A DNA stretch of 63,805 bases from Tissierellia bacterium (GCA_012839745.1 DUMS01000037.1:1-63805), one strand, 5' to 3'; positions 47,611-57,378 are shown, counted from the first letter of the stretch. Program-made: numbers and translations. The notes: generated from the sequence alone by a model not told the origin.

Positions 47611-48660
47611 ATGGAAAAAAACTGTATTATTGACTTAAAGTCTATCTCAAAGGAGTATGATGGAGTTAAAGTCCTGGATAACCTTAATCTATATGTAAGA
47701 AAAAATGAATTCTTAACGCTATTGGGACCCAGTGGATGCGGCAAAACTACTACTCTGAGGATAATTGGAGGATTTGAACAACCTACGGAAGGTAAGGTTA
47801 TTTTTGAAGGGAAAGATATTACCAATGTACCCCCTTATAAAAGGCAGATTAATACCGTATTTCAAAAATATGCGCTGTTTCCTCATATGAATGTATTTGA
47901 AAATGTAGCTTTTGGACTTAATATAAAGAGATTGCCAAAGGATGAGATATCCAGAAGAGTGAGTGAAATGCTAAGGCTTGTTAATCTTCAGGGGTTTGAA
48001 AAGCGCTCCATTCAGTCGTTAAGCGGAGGGCAACAGCAAAGGGTTGCCATTGCAAGGGCTTTGGTAAATGAACCTAAGGTGCTTTTATTGGATGAGCCTT
48101 TGGGAGCGCTGGATTTAAAGCTTAGAAAAGAGATGCAGACTGAGCTTAAAAATATGCAGAAAAGGGTTGGAATAACCTTCATATATGTAACCCATGACCA
48201 GGAAGAGGCATTGACCATGTCTGATACTGTTGTTGTTATGGATAAAGGAGTAATACAGCAGATTGGTACCCCTGTTGACATATACAATGAGCCTAAAAAT
48301 GCCTTTGTAGCAAGATTTATTGGTGAGAGCAATATTGTTGATGGAATCATGCATGAGGACTTTGTTGTGGAGTTTGCAGGAAAGGTATTTAAATGTGTAG
48401 ATAAGGGATTTGCTAAAGGAGAGAAAATAGATGTAGTAATAAGGCCAGAGGATTTGGAGATTACCACACCTGAAGAAGGGCAATTTACAGGAGTTGTAAG
48501 TTCAGTAACCTTTAAGGGAGTTCATTACGAAATGATTGTTTCCAATGGAAAAGCTGACTGGAAGATTCATTCAACTATAATGAAGCCTGTAGGAACCGAA
48601 ATAGGAATGAGAGTAGCCCCTGAAAACATACATGTAATGAAGAAGGTGAAGGAAAGATGA
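47611..48660 (+). CDS. potA: Spermidine/putrescine ABC transporter ATP-binding protein
   Basis: 349 residues from ATG 47611 (GGAGGGGGG upstream). Walker [20 protein letters not shown], signature [15 protein letters not shown], Walker [14 protein letters not shown]-loop THDQEEA, and a C-terminal TOBE domain. Overlaps potB by four bases. Confidence 0.95.
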   Translation: MEKNCIIDLKSISKEYDGVKVLDNLNLYVRKNEFLTLLGPSGCGKTTTLRIIGGFEQPTEGKVIFEGKDITNVPPYKRQINTVFQKYALFPHMNVFENVAFGLNIKRLPKDEISRRVSEMLRLVNLQGFEKRSIQSLSGGQQQRVAIARALVNEPKVLLLDEPLGALDLKLRKEMQTELKNMQKRVGITFIYVTHDQEEALTMSDTVVVMDKGVIQQIGTPVDIYNEPKNAFVARFIGESNIVDGIMHEDFVVEFAGKVFKCVDKGFAKGEKIDVVIRPEDLEITTPEEGQFTGVVSSVTFKGVHYEMIVSNGKADWKIHSTIMKPVGTEIGMRVAPENIHVMKKVKER

Positions 48661-49484
48661 AGCTGAAAGTCCTCTCCTACCCATATGTTGTATGGATTGC
48701 GGTATTTATAGTAGTTCCGCTGGCTTTGGTTCTCCTGTATTCTTTTACTGATGGAGATTTGGAGGACTTGAATTTTACCATAAGCAATTTCAGGAAATTT
48801 TTGGATTCAAAGTATTTAAATGTTTTGTGGATATCTGTAAAGCTGGCTTTGGAGTCAACTGTCCTTACACTGATACTAGGCTATCCTGTTGCCCTTATAA
48901 TTGCCAAAGAAAAGCCCTCTAAAAGGAATACCATGATTTTTCTATTTGTAATGCCTATGTGGATGAATTTCTTGTTAAGAACTTATGCATGGCTGACACT
49001 GCTGGGTAAAAACGGAGTTATCAATTTCATCATAGAGTTTTTGGGATTTAAGCCACTTGATTTGCTGTATAATGATGGGGCAGTATTGCTGGGTATGATT
49101 TATAACTTCTTGCCTTTCATGGTGCTGCCTATATATTCTGTGCTGGTAAAGATAGACAATAGCTTAATTGAATCTGCAGAGGATTTAGGTGCAAATAAGT
49201 TTCAGATATTTACTAGAATAATACTGCCTTTAAGTATACCTGGTATTATAACAGGCATTACAATGGTATTTATGCCAGCTGTAAGTACCTTTGTAATATC
49301 AAGGCTTCTGGGCGGAGGACAATACATGCTTATAGGCAACCTTATTGAGCAGCAGTTCCTGTGGGTAGGAGACTGGCATTTTGGCTCTGCCATTTCAATT
49401 ATCATGATGGTATTTATACTGATCACTATGGCTATAACATCCAAGTTTGATACCCAGAAAGAAGGGAGTGGGGGCTTATGGTAA
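48657..49484 (+). CDS. potB: Spermidine/putrescine ABC transporter permease PotB
   Basis: 275 residues, six membrane helices, EAA-type loop [26 protein letters not shown]. Overlaps both neighbours by a few bases, showing tight coupling. Confidence 0.94.
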   Translation: MKLKVLSYPYVVWIAVFIVVPLALVLLYSFTDGDLEDLNFTISNFRKFLDSKYLNVLWISVKLALESTVLTLILGYPVALIIAKEKPSKRNTMIFLFVMPMWMNFLLRTYAWLTLLGKNGVINFIIEFLGFKPLDLLYNDGAVLLGMIYNFLPFMVLPIYSVLVKIDNSLIESAEDLGANKFQIFTRIILPLSIPGIITGITMVFMPAVSTFVISRLLGGGQYMLIGNLIEQQFLWVGDWHFGSAISIIMMVFILITMAITSKFDTQKEGSGGLW

Positions 49485-50269
49485 TTAGAATTATCAAGAA
49501 AATCTATCTATGGTTGACGCTGTTATTTCTATATGCTCCCATTATAGTGTTAATAGTATTTTCCTTTAACGATTCAAAATCACGAGGTAGATGGAGCGGT
49601 TTTACGTTAAAATGGTATGTTGAGCTTTTTAAGGATTCCAACGTCCTAAAGGCTCTATATTATACAATTGGCATAGCAATACTGTCTGCAATTATTTCAA
49701 CTATAATAGGAACGATTGCTGCTATAGGCATTCATGGCATAAATGGCATAGGTAAAAAGGTAATACTTAATTTAAACTATTTGCCTGTGTTGAATCCAGA
49801 TATAGTAACTGCAGTATCACTGATGACATTGTTTAAGTTTATTGGAATAGAGTTTGGGTTTGTTACAATGCTGTTGTCACATATAACATTCTGCATTCCT
49901 TATGTTATATTATCCATACTGCCTAAGTTGAAACAGATGAACAAGCATTTGGCTGAAGCAGCAATGGATTTGGGTGCAACGCCTATGTATGCCTTAAGAA
50001 AGGTAGTAATACCTGAGATTATGCCTGGAATATTTACCGGCGCACTGATAGCTTTTACTTTGTCCATAGATGATTTTGTTATTAGCTTTTTCAATAAAGG
50101 TGCAGGAGTTACAAATTTAAGCATAGAGATTTACTCTATGGCCAGAAGGGGAATAAATCCTGTGATAAATGCGCTTACAACAATAATGTTTTTAGTATTA
50201 CTGTTAATGCTGTTATACATTAACAGAAAACAGGAAAAGAGTATTAAAAAGAGAGGTGGGGTCATATGA
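49478..50269 (+). CDS. potC: Spermidine/putrescine ABC transporter permease PotC
   Basis: 263 residues, six helices, EAA loop EAAMDLGATPMYALRKVVIPEIMPGI. Early FNDSKSRGRWSGFTLKWYVELF is typical for PotC. Overlaps potD by four bases. Confidence 0.94.
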   Translation: MVIRIIKKIYLWLTLLFLYAPIIVLIVFSFNDSKSRGRWSGFTLKWYVELFKDSNVLKALYYTIGIAILSAIISTIIGTIAAIGIHGINGIGKKVILNLNYLPVLNPDIVTAVSLMTLFKFIGIEFGFVTMLLSHITFCIPYVILSILPKLKQMNKHLAEAAMDLGATPMYALRKVVIPEIMPGIFTGALIAFTLSIDDFVISFFNKGAGVTNLSIEIYSMARRGINPVINALTTIMFLVLLLMLLYINRKQEKSIKKRGGVI

Positions 50270-51309
50270 AAAAAGGTTTAAAAGTTTCAATGCTTATACT
50301 ATTGATTTCAGCAATTAGCCTTGCTATTATTGGCTGCAATGATAAGCCTATACTGAATGTCTACAACTGGGGGGACTATATAGACCCTGATGTAATTAAA
50401 GACTTTGAAGAGGAGTTTAACGTTAAGGTAAATTACAATACATTTGCTACAAATGAGGATATGTATGTAAGCATAGCAAAGGGAGGAACCAGCTATGATG
50501 TAGCATTTCCTTCTGATTATATGATTGAGAGAATGATAAGTGAGGGACTATTGGCAGAGATAAATAAGGACAACATACCAAATATTAAGTACATTGGTGA
50601 AGAATATTTAGACCTTGATTTTGATCCAGGCAATAAGTATTCTGTGCCATATATGTGGGGAACATTTGGAATACTTTACAATAAGACTATGGTTGATGAT
50701 GTAGTGGATAGCTGGGATATACTGTGGAATGAAAAATATGCAGGTCAGATATTGATGCTGGACAGCCAAAGGGATTCAATTGGAGTTTCCTTGAAGAGGC
50801 TGGGATATTCCATGAACACAAGGGATTTAAATGAACTGGAAGAGGCAAAGAATGAGCTTATTAAACAAAAGCCTTTGGTATATGCATATGTAGGCGATGA
50901 TGTTAAGCAGTTGATGGTTGCTGAAGAAGCAGCTCTAGCTGTAGTTTGGTCTGGGGATGCTGTTGCCATGATGTGGGAAAATGAAAACCTGGAGTATGTC
51001 TATCCAAAGGAAGGGACAAATATATGGTTTGATAATATGGTAATCCCTAAAAATGCTAAAAATAAGGAATTAGCAGAGCAGTTTATAAATTTTCTGAACA
51101 GGCCTGATATAGCAGCAAGAAATGTACAGTATATAGGATATTCCACTCCAAATGTTGCTGCTCAGGAACTTTTACCTGAGGAAATAAGAAATAGCCAAGT
51201 GGCTTATCCATCCAAGGAAATATTGAAAAATACTGAAATATTCCGTGATATGAAGGATATGTTAAGCGTTTATGATGAGCTATGGCTAGAAGTTAAAACT
51301 GAAAGATAG
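50266..51309 (+). CDS. potD: Spermidine/putrescine-binding lipoprotein
   Basis: 347 residues. Lipoprotein signal with AIIGC (about Cys24), then NVYNWGDYIDPDVIKDFEEEF, FPSDYMIERM, WGTFGILYNKTMVDDVVDSWDILWN. Completes potABCD. Confidence 0.95.
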   Translation: MKKGLKVSMLILLISAISLAIIGCNDKPILNVYNWGDYIDPDVIKDFEEEFNVKVNYNTFATNEDMYVSIAKGGTSYDVAFPSDYMIERMISEGLLAEINKDNIPNIKYIGEEYLDLDFDPGNKYSVPYMWGTFGILYNKTMVDDVVDSWDILWNEKYAGQILMLDSQRDSIGVSLKRLGYSMNTRDLNELEEAKNELIKQKPLVYAYVGDDVKQLMVAEEAALAVVWSGDAVAMMWENENLEYVYPKEGTNIWFDNMVIPKNAKNKELAEQFINFLNRPDIAARNVQYIGYSTPNVAAQELLPEEIRNSQVAYPSKEILKNTEIFRDMKDMLSVYDELWLEVKTER

Positions 51310-51316
51310 ATGTCAA

Positions 51317-51346
51317 AAGAACCTGATAAATTTTCAGGTTCTTTTT
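51317..51346 (+). terminator. Rho-independent terminator after potD
   Basis: AGAACCTGA / TCAGGTTCT stem with TTTTTG, seven bases after the stop. Confidence 0.86.
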
Positions 51347-51407
51347 GTGTTTTATTTAACTATTATGGGTAAATACTATTACAAATAAAATTTGTTGGAG
51401 GTATAAT

Positions 51408-52559
51408 ATGAGACAAGTTAAATATCTTATAATTGGGAATGGAATTGCAGGGCTATCAGCTGCAAAGGAAATAAGAAAGAGGGATAATGATGGAAGCATT
51501 TTGATGATTTCAAAGGAGCCATATTTAACATATTACAGGCCAAGGCTTACAGAAGGCTTGTGTAAGGATATGAAAGTTGAGGATGTTTTAGTAAATAAAA
51601 GTAACTGGTATGAAGAAAAGAACATTCAGGTAGAGCTAAATCGTAATGTGGAAAAAATTGATGTAGAAAACAATACTGTGTTTCTATCCAAAGGGGAGCA
51701 GGTTGGATATGAAAAGCTATTAATTGCAACTGGAAGCCATCCTTTTGTACCACCTGTAAAAGTAAATCAGGATATACTTGCATTAAGGACATTGGACGAC
51801 TTATACTATTTCAAGGACTGCCTGGAAAAATGGCAGACTGTTACCGTAGTAGGCGGTGGGTTATTAGGCCTTGAAGCAGCCTGGAGCATAAAGAATCTGG
51901 GTAAAAAGGTAAATATAGTTGAATTTGCACCTTATCTATTAGTTAAGCAGCTGGATGAGGAAATCAGTAGAAAGCTGGAGAAAAGATTAATAGATGAGGG
52001 ATTTGATATATATCTTTCTTCGACTGTTGAGGAAGTGCTGGATGATGGCACAGCATTGCTAGATGGAGGAAGGCAGATAAAAACCGATGGAATCATATAT
52101 TCCATAGGTGTAAGGCCAAATCTGGATTTAATAAGAGAAACAGGAATTAATTTCAATAAAGGGATTATAGTAAATGAATACTTGAAAACAAATGTAGACA
52201 ATATATATGCAGCCGGTGATGTAATTGAGATGAGTGGAACTGTTATGGGGTTATGGACCCTTGCAAGTGAACAAGGTAAGGTGGCAGGAGCAAATATGGC
52301 TGGAGAAAAGCTGGAATATTCCTGGCCCAGACCATTTACAATGTTGAAATTAGGAGATATTCAAGTTTTCTCCGTAGGCGATATTAAAGATTATGATAAG
52401 GTATATGAAACTAAAGAGAGTGACAGTAAACACCATAAGCTGTTTGCAAAGAATGGGAAGCTTGTAGGAGGCATATTGTTTGGAGATACAAAGGATATGG
52501 GGAAACTTAAAAAGGCGGTATTAAATGGTGAGGATGTTGAAACATATATAAAGGGATAA
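51408..52559 (+). CDS. FAD-dependent NAD(P)H oxidoreductase, rubredoxin-reductase-like
   Basis: 383 residues. FAD-binding IGNGIAGLSAAKEIR at the start, NAD-binding VVGGGLLGLEAAWSIKNLG about residue 148, and a second FAD motif NVDNIYAAGDVIEM. Resembles NADH:rubredoxin oxidoreductases and nitrite-reductase-like flavoproteins of clostridia. A rubrerythrin 4 kb downstream would be a natural electron acceptor, though the two are not in one operon. Confidence 0.82.
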   Translation: MRQVKYLIIGNGIAGLSAAKEIRKRDNDGSILMISKEPYLTYYRPRLTEGLCKDMKVEDVLVNKSNWYEEKNIQVELNRNVEKIDVENNTVFLSKGEQVGYEKLLIATGSHPFVPPVKVNQDILALRTLDDLYYFKDCLEKWQTVTVVGGGLLGLEAAWSIKNLGKKVNIVEFAPYLLVKQLDEEISRKLEKRLIDEGFDIYLSSTVEEVLDDGTALLDGGRQIKTDGIIYSIGVRPNLDLIRETGINFNKGIIVNEYLKTNVDNIYAAGDVIEMSGTVMGLWTLASEQGKVAGANMAGEKLEYSWPRPFTMLKLGDIQVFSVGDIKDYDKVYETKESDSKHHKLFAKNGKLVGGILFGDTKDMGKLKKAVLNGEDVETYIKG

Positions 52560-52602
52560 AAAAACGAAAAAGTGTGGTAAACCACACTTTTTCGTTTTTT
52601 AA
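52558..52602. terminator. Strong bidirectional terminator
   Basis: AAAAAACGAAAAAGTGTGG / CCACACTTTTTCGTTTTTT near-perfect 19-bp stem with loop TAAA; ends the flavoprotein gene and, from the other strand, the regulator-peptide operon. Confidence 0.9.
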
Positions 52603-52626
52603 TTTTTGTATTTGGTTATCTTATAT

Positions 52627-52767
52627 TTATTCAGTATCTACTATAGAATCTCTGATTGGTGGAGGTGGTATACTGATACCGCCGCCTGGATCCCCTGCAA
52701 ATACAGCTGTACTAATGCTTACTAAGATTAGTATGATTGTTAATAGAGCTAGAATTTTTTTCTTCAT
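52627..52767 (-). CDS. Small exported peptide, candidate pheromone precursor
   Basis: 46 residues. A basic start MKKKIL, a hydrophobic core (ALLTIILILVSIST) and an AVFA cleavage site form a clear Sec signal. The predicted released part is 22 residues, GDPGGGISIPPPPIRDSIVD followed by TE. The ATG lies one base after the stop codon of the upstream TPR/HTH regulator, and its ribosome site GGAGGAG is made by that gene's last codons. A short secreted peptide coupled to such a regulator is the layout of RRNPP quorum-sensing cassettes (Rap-Phr, NprR-NprX, PlcR-PapR). Pheromone function is inferred. Confidence 0.8.
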   Translation of the reverse strand: MKKKILALLTIILILVSISTAVFAGDPGGGISIPPPPIRDSIVDTE

Positions 52768-52768
52768 A

Positions 52769-54076
52769 TCAAATCTCCTCCTTTTTCAATAGTCTTTTAA
52801 TTAAATATTTAGCTTCCCAGTTTTTGTCCTGATTAATTAGGCTATATATAAATTTTAGTGTTATACCAAATTTTTCATCTATATGGAAGTTAATAATATT
52901 ATTCTCGTATTTATTTAATAGATTTTCTATCTTTTCATAATCCTCATTTTCCATATAAAAATCAAGCAAAAGAGACATGCTATGTGTAAATGAATTTTCC
53001 TCTTTAATTTCGCAGGATAAGGTCAGGGTTCTAACTAAGTATTCCTCATAGGAATTCAGATTTCCAAGATATTTATATGTTTTAGCAATAGAAAGCAATA
53101 GCTGCACAAAGTAGTCTGAGTGTTCATCAATTTTAGGCAAATACTCCAGAATCTTATTGTGGTATTCTATTACTTTCTCCTTTTCATTCTTATCAACAAA
53201 TATTCGAAGTATATTTGTATATGACATACACATTTCTTCAATATCATTTTCATTTATTATCGCCAACAGTTTATTAAAAACCCTCAATGCGCCATCAAAG
53301 TTTTTGATTTCAGAATTACATACGCCTTCCAGCATTAATATTCTTCGCATTTCTCTATAATCGTCAAAAGCTATATAGAATTTTGCATAGATAATATGGT
53401 CCAAAGCTTTATAAAAATCTCCAAGGTAATAATAGGATAAAGCGGAATTATAATGGAATATCCCTTTGTATTTTTCTGTAAGGTCTTCCTGTGTTGTTAT
53501 GGCAAAATCGCAGAGCCTAATGGCCTCATGATATTTTCTTGTAATAATGCAGTTATATACAAGCTTTAAAATAAGCTTGTACCTTTCTTTCATATTTGGA
53601 TATTCATAAGAAACTTCCAGCGCCTTTATGTAGTAGTAATATTCTCTGTTTAAGTCACTTGCATTGTAAAAAATATCGCCTAAAAGTTCATATATTTTTA
53701 CTTTTTTATCTATAAAGCCCCATCTGTTCAGGAAGTTTTCAATTTCATTCAGCTCTTCAATTTTCAGCTCATAGTTTTTTTCTTCCAAATGTTTCTTTAA
53801 TTTTTCAACATACTTGTTGGCTATTCTTCTGGATTCATATCTTTCAGGGTTTAATATGTCTTCAGCTTGTATATAGATATCTTCTCCTCTTTTAGCCAAA
53901 ATGGCATTGATATTCTTTGATATGATATTGGCAACATTATGATAAATAGGAGTCTTGTTATTCTCCATTAGGCTTATCAGGTTTCTTGTAACATCTTCTC
54001 CGGCAATATCCTGTTGTTTTAAATTTAAATCCTTTCTTATTTTTTTTAGATTTTGGCCTAAATTAAGATTCTTCAC
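52769..54076 (-). CDS. HTH-TPR transcriptional regulator, RRNPP-type
   Basis: About 435 residues. N-terminal XRE helix-turn-helix (NLGQNLKKIRKDLNLKQQDIAG...TRNLISLMENNK, about 1-60), then roughly nine tetratricopeptide-like helical pairs to the C-terminus, for example YEYPNMKERYKLILKLVYNC and HYNSALSYYYLGDFYKALDH. This is the build of peptide-pheromone receptors. GTG 54076 is the likelier start; TTG 54085 is in frame. Translationally coupled to the peptide gene downstream. Upstream it has its own promoter with a dyad. Confidence 0.85.
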   Translation of the reverse strand: MKNLNLGQNLKKIRKDLNLKQQDIAGEDVTRNLISLMENNKTPIYHNVANIISKNINAILAKRGEDIYIQAEDILNPERYESRRIANKYVEKLKKHLEEKNYELKIEELNEIENFLNRWGFIDKKVKIYELLGDIFYNASDLNREYYYYIKALEVSYEYPNMKERYKLILKLVYNCIITRKYHEAIRLCDFAITTQEDLTEKYKGIFHYNSALSYYYLGDFYKALDHIIYAKFYIAFDDYREMRRILMLEGVCNSEIKNFDGALRVFNKLLAIINENDIEEMCMSYTNILRIFVDKNEKEKVIEYHNKILEYLPKIDEHSDYFVQLLLSIAKTYKYLGNLNSYEEYLVRTLTLSCEIKEENSFTHSMSLLLDFYMENEDYEKIENLLNKYENNIINFHIDEKFGITLKFIYSLINQDKNWEAKYLIKRLLKKEEI

Positions 54077-54123
54077 AGTCCTCAACCTTTTCTATCCCAT
54101 TATTTCTTCCTTGGTTTAATACT

Positions 54124-54161
54124 ATATTAACATAAAGCAGTTAAAATGTAAACATTTTTAC
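54124..54161 (-). promoter_or_regulatory. Promoter and overlapping dyad of the regulator-peptide operon
   Basis: On the minus strand TTTACA (54147-54152), 17-bp spacer, TAATAT (54124-54129). The inverted repeat GTAAA-CATT-TTTAC (54148-54161) covers the -35 box, a natural place for autoregulation by the HTH protein. Pattern evidence only. Confidence 0.45.
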
Positions 54162-54269
54162 GTTATTATTTTTGTCAAATATATTAAATATTTTGATTTT
54201 AGGCTATATTTACAATATAGTGCAAAAATGAAATAATAGTTTTAGATGATTAGCCCTGGAGGTGTAAAT

Positions 54270-55898
54270 ATGGATATTAAGTTTTGTGGTGCTGCAAATG
54301 TGGTAACTGGTTCTAATTTTCTGATTACCACAGATAGACATAAAATTTTATTGGATTGCGGCATGTTTCAAGGCGGAAAGGAGCTAGAAAGGCTAAACTA
54401 TGAGCCATTTCCCTATAATCCGGCGGAAATTGACTATCTAATACTGTCCCATGCCCATATTGACCACAGTGGAAGGATACCAAAATTAGTTAAGGAAGGA
54501 TTCAAAGGGAAGATAATCTCTACAAAAGCCACTTATGACCTATGCAGGATAATGCTGTTGGATTCTGCTAAAATACAGGAATCCGATGTAGAGTGGGAGA
54601 ACAGAAAGAGAATAAGAGCAGGCAAGGAGCCAATAGAGCCTTTGTATACCGTTGATGATGCTGAACTCAGCTTGAAAATTTTTGAAACATACCTACATGG
54701 ACAGAGGATTGCCATAGAGGATGATATTAAAATAAGGTTTATGGATGCAGGACATATGTTAGGCTCTTCTATTGTAGAGCTATGGATTAAGGATGGGAAT
54801 GACGAGCTTAAGCTTGTATATTCAGGAGATTTGGGAATGCCAAACAGGCCAATAATAAGGGATCCGGAATTTATTGATGATGCTGATTATTTAATAATGG
54901 AATCAACTTATGGAAATAGATTGCATGATGAGTATAATCAAAGTGCGGAAAAGCTTATTGATATAATCAATAAAACTGCTCATAGAGGAGGAAGCGTTAT
55001 TATTCCTTCCTTTGCTGTTGGAAGAACCCAGGAGATTATATATGGGCTTAACAAATACTATGAAAATAAAGAGCTGGAAGAATATCTGAAAATACCAATT
55101 TATGTAGATAGCCCCATGGCTGTGGCTGCAACAGAAGTATTTCAAAGGCATTCCAGTACATTTGACAGTGAAGCAAAGAGATTGATACTTGGTGGAGATA
55201 ATCCGTTTAAATTCTCTAATTTAAGATATGTTACTGATCAAAATGAATCAATGGCATTAAATAAGAATAAGTATCCAAAGGTTATTATCTCTTCAAGCGG
55301 TATGGCTAATGCAGGCAGAATCAGGCACCACCTTAAGCATAATATCTGGGATGCAAGAAACAGCATAGTATTTGTAGGCTATCAGGCAGAAGGTACTTTA
55401 GGAAGAATAATACTGAATGGAGCCAGAAAGGTTAAGATATTAGGAGAGGAAGTTGCTGTAAAGGCAGAAGTGCTTAATTTACAGGGATTTTCAGGCCATG
55501 CGGATCAGAAGACTCTGATTAACTGGGTCAGCAATTTTAAGAAAAAGCCGACAAAAGTATTTGTAGTTCATGGAGAAGAGGAATCAACATCAGCCCTTTC
55601 TAGATTAATAGAGGAGAAGCTGAATATTGAAACAGTAATTCCTAAGTTAGGAGATGTAGTTACTATAGAAAAGCAACATGTAAGCATAACTAAAGGCAAG
55701 GACCTTGCAACTGAAATGTTAAGAAGGAGCATTGAAGAAAAATTAGCTGACTTAAGGAACCAGTTGGAGGCTTTAAATACCAGAAAGGAAGAGTTGCTGA
55801 AGGATAAGCTTTTGGAGAAGGAATATGATTCACTGAAAAACATATTAATTCAACTGGAAGATAACATAATGGATTTAAATATTATGATAGGAAGGTGA
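54270..55898 (+). CDS. MBL/beta-CASP RNA-processing hydrolase
   Basis: 542 residues from ATG 54270 (CCTGGAGGTG upstream). Metal motif LSHAHIDHSGRIPKL, D in YSGDLGMPNRPI, beta-CASP domain (about 250-370) with VDSPMAVAATEVF, SSSGMANAGRIRHHL, and C-terminal LQGFSGHADQ and VHGEEEST. A helical coiled C-terminus (about 480-540) is additional. Homologues include RNase-J-like/YsiH-type nucleases and archaeal CPSF proteins. Divergent from the regulator operon. Confidence 0.88.
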   Translation: MDIKFCGAANVVTGSNFLITTDRHKILLDCGMFQGGKELERLNYEPFPYNPAEIDYLILSHAHIDHSGRIPKLVKEGFKGKIISTKATYDLCRIMLLDSAKIQESDVEWENRKRIRAGKEPIEPLYTVDDAELSLKIFETYLHGQRIAIEDDIKIRFMDAGHMLGSSIVELWIKDGNDELKLVYSGDLGMPNRPIIRDPEFIDDADYLIMESTYGNRLHDEYNQSAEKLIDIINKTAHRGGSVIIPSFAVGRTQEIIYGLNKYYENKELEEYLKIPIYVDSPMAVAATEVFQRHSSTFDSEAKRLILGGDNPFKFSNLRYVTDQNESMALNKNKYPKVIISSSGMANAGRIRHHLKHNIWDARNSIVFVGYQAEGTLGRIILNGARKVKILGEEVAVKAEVLNLQGFSGHADQKTLINWVSNFKKKPTKVFVVHGEEESTSALSRLIEEKLNIETVIPKLGDVVTIEKQHVSITKGKDLATEMLRRSIEEKLADLRNQLEALNTRKEELLKDKLLEKEYDSLKNILIQLEDNIMDLNIMIGR

Positions 55899-55991
55899 GG
55901 ATCAATTTTTAATATTATAAATCCATGAATTTTCTGATATAATTTAAATAATATTGTCAATTACTAACTTATGAGAAAGGGGATGCTAAAT

Positions 55992-56573
55992 TTGAGTTGT
56001 TATAGACCAACCAGAGAAGAAGCCTTTGAGCTTTTAAAGGAATTTAACAAGGATGAGAGCCACATTAAACATGCTCTTTCCGTAGAAGCAGTTATGAAAC
56101 ACTTTACAGAGTTAATGGGTGAAGAGGACATAGAAAAGTGGGGAATAGTAGGGCTTGTGCATGACCTAGATTTTGAAATGTACCCAGAGGAACACTGTAA
56201 GAAAACAGAGCAGATTCTAACTGAAAGAAATTGGCCAGAGGATTTTATCAGGGCGATTGTAAGCCATGGATGGGGTATATGTTCAGATGTGGAGCCTAAG
56301 GAAACTATGGAGAAGGTGTTATATACTATTGATGAATTAACAGGGCTCATTTCTGCAACAGCTCTGGTAAGGCCAAGCAAAAGCATATTGGATATGACTC
56401 CAAAATCTGTTAAGAAAAAATGGAAGCAGAGTAGTTTTGCTGCAGGTGTAGATAGGACTGTTATTGAAAAAGGTGCTGAAATGCTGGGAATGGAATTGGA
56501 CAAGGTAATTGAAGAAACCATTAAGGGAATGCAAAAAGTAGCAGAAGAAATAGGATTAAAGGGGAATTTATAA
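55992..56573 (+). CDS. HD-domain phosphohydrolase
   Basis: 193 residues; TTG 55992 has AAAGGGG nine bases upstream and gives MSCYRPTREEAFELL. ATG 55971 and 55983 are in frame but poorly placed. The HD metal site is seen as H (ESHIKHALSVEAV), HD (VGLVHDLDFEMYP), H (AIVSHGW) and D (TIDELTGLISA). This HDIG-like small family is found in many clostridia; the substrate is unknown. Confidence 0.82.
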   Translation: MSCYRPTREEAFELLKEFNKDESHIKHALSVEAVMKHFTELMGEEDIEKWGIVGLVHDLDFEMYPEEHCKKTEQILTERNWPEDFIRAIVSHGWGICSDVEPKETMEKVLYTIDELTGLISATALVRPSKSILDMTPKSVKKKWKQSSFAAGVDRTVIEKGAEMLGMELDKVIEETIKGMQKVAEEIGLKGNL

Positions 56574-56677
56574 TACCAGAAATTATCCCTGATATTTTTA
56601 GTTTAAAACCTTAAATTTATGGTATATATGAGTATATAAATTTTATACTACCTGATTACATAAAGGAGGTACATTAG

Positions 56678-57178
56678 ATGGATGATAAGGTACTAAAGGG
56701 TTTAATGGATGCATTTGCAGGAGAATCACAGGCAAACAGAAAATATCTTCTATATGCTAAAAAGGCAGAAGAAGATGGATATAAAAATGTTGCCAAGTTG
56801 TTCAGGGCTGCTGCAGAAGCAGAACAGATACACGCTTTTACAGAGTTTAAAGCTGCTGGTAAGCTTAATGATACTGCATCAAATCTGGAAGATGCCATTA
56901 ATGGGGAAACTTATGAGTTCAAGGAAATGTATCCTGAGTTTGAAAAGAATGCAAACAGTGCAGGTGATGAAAAAATAGCAAAACTGTTTAAGAACATTGG
57001 ATTAGTTGAAGAGGTTCATGCAAATCTATATAAAGAAGCACTGGAAGCAGTAAAATCCGGGAAGGATGTAGACAGTGAATACTATCTATGCCCATACTGT
57101 GGATATGTAGGAAAGGAAATTCCTGACAAATGCCCAATTTGCGGTGCATCAGGAGAGAAGTTTAAAAAGGCTGAGTAA
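56678..57178 (+). CDS. Rubrerythrin
   Basis: 166 residues. The four-helix ferritin-like diiron domain has ligands in FAGESQANRKYL, AAAEAEQIHA and VEEVHANLYKEAL. A C-terminal rubredoxin-like domain YLCPYCGYVG...CPICGASGEKF has two CxxC pairs. Peroxide reductase for anaerobes. AAAGGAGG precedes ATG 56678. Confidence 0.96.
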   Translation: MDDKVLKGLMDAFAGESQANRKYLLYAKKAEEDGYKNVAKLFRAAAEAEQIHAFTEFKAAGKLNDTASNLEDAINGETYEFKEMYPEFEKNANSAGDEKIAKLFKNIGLVEEVHANLYKEALEAVKSGKDVDSEYYLCPYCGYVGKEIPDKCPICGASGEKFKKAE

Positions 57179-57253
57179 TGGCAACAAATGATAAGTTAAT
57201 ATAAATTCCAAAAGATAAATCTATAATAGGATACAAAAGATAAATGAGTATAA

Positions 57254-57297
57254 AAAAACAGAAAATCCTTCAAATGAAAGGATTTTCTGTTTTTTAT
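57254..57297 (+). terminator. Rho-independent terminator after rubrerythrin
   Basis: AACAGAAAATCCTT / AAGGATTTTCTGTT long stem with loop CAAATGA and T6. Confidence 0.9.
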
Positions 57298-57334
57298 TGC
57301 CATTTTTCCATATGAATATTTTGGATACAACTAT

Positions 57335-57367
57335 TTAAACTATAGTTACAATTACACTATAGTTTAA
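57335..57367. promoter_or_regulatory. Perfect 12-bp dyad over a -10 box, operator candidate
   Basis: TTAAACTATAGT (57335-57346), spacer TACAATTAC, ACTATAGTTTAA (57356-57367). TACAAT in the spacer (57347-57352) can serve as a -10 element. The dyad ends 11 bases before the next start codon. This fits a dimeric repressor site that would block the promoter. Confidence 0.6.
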
Positions 57368-57378
57368 GGAAGATGAAA

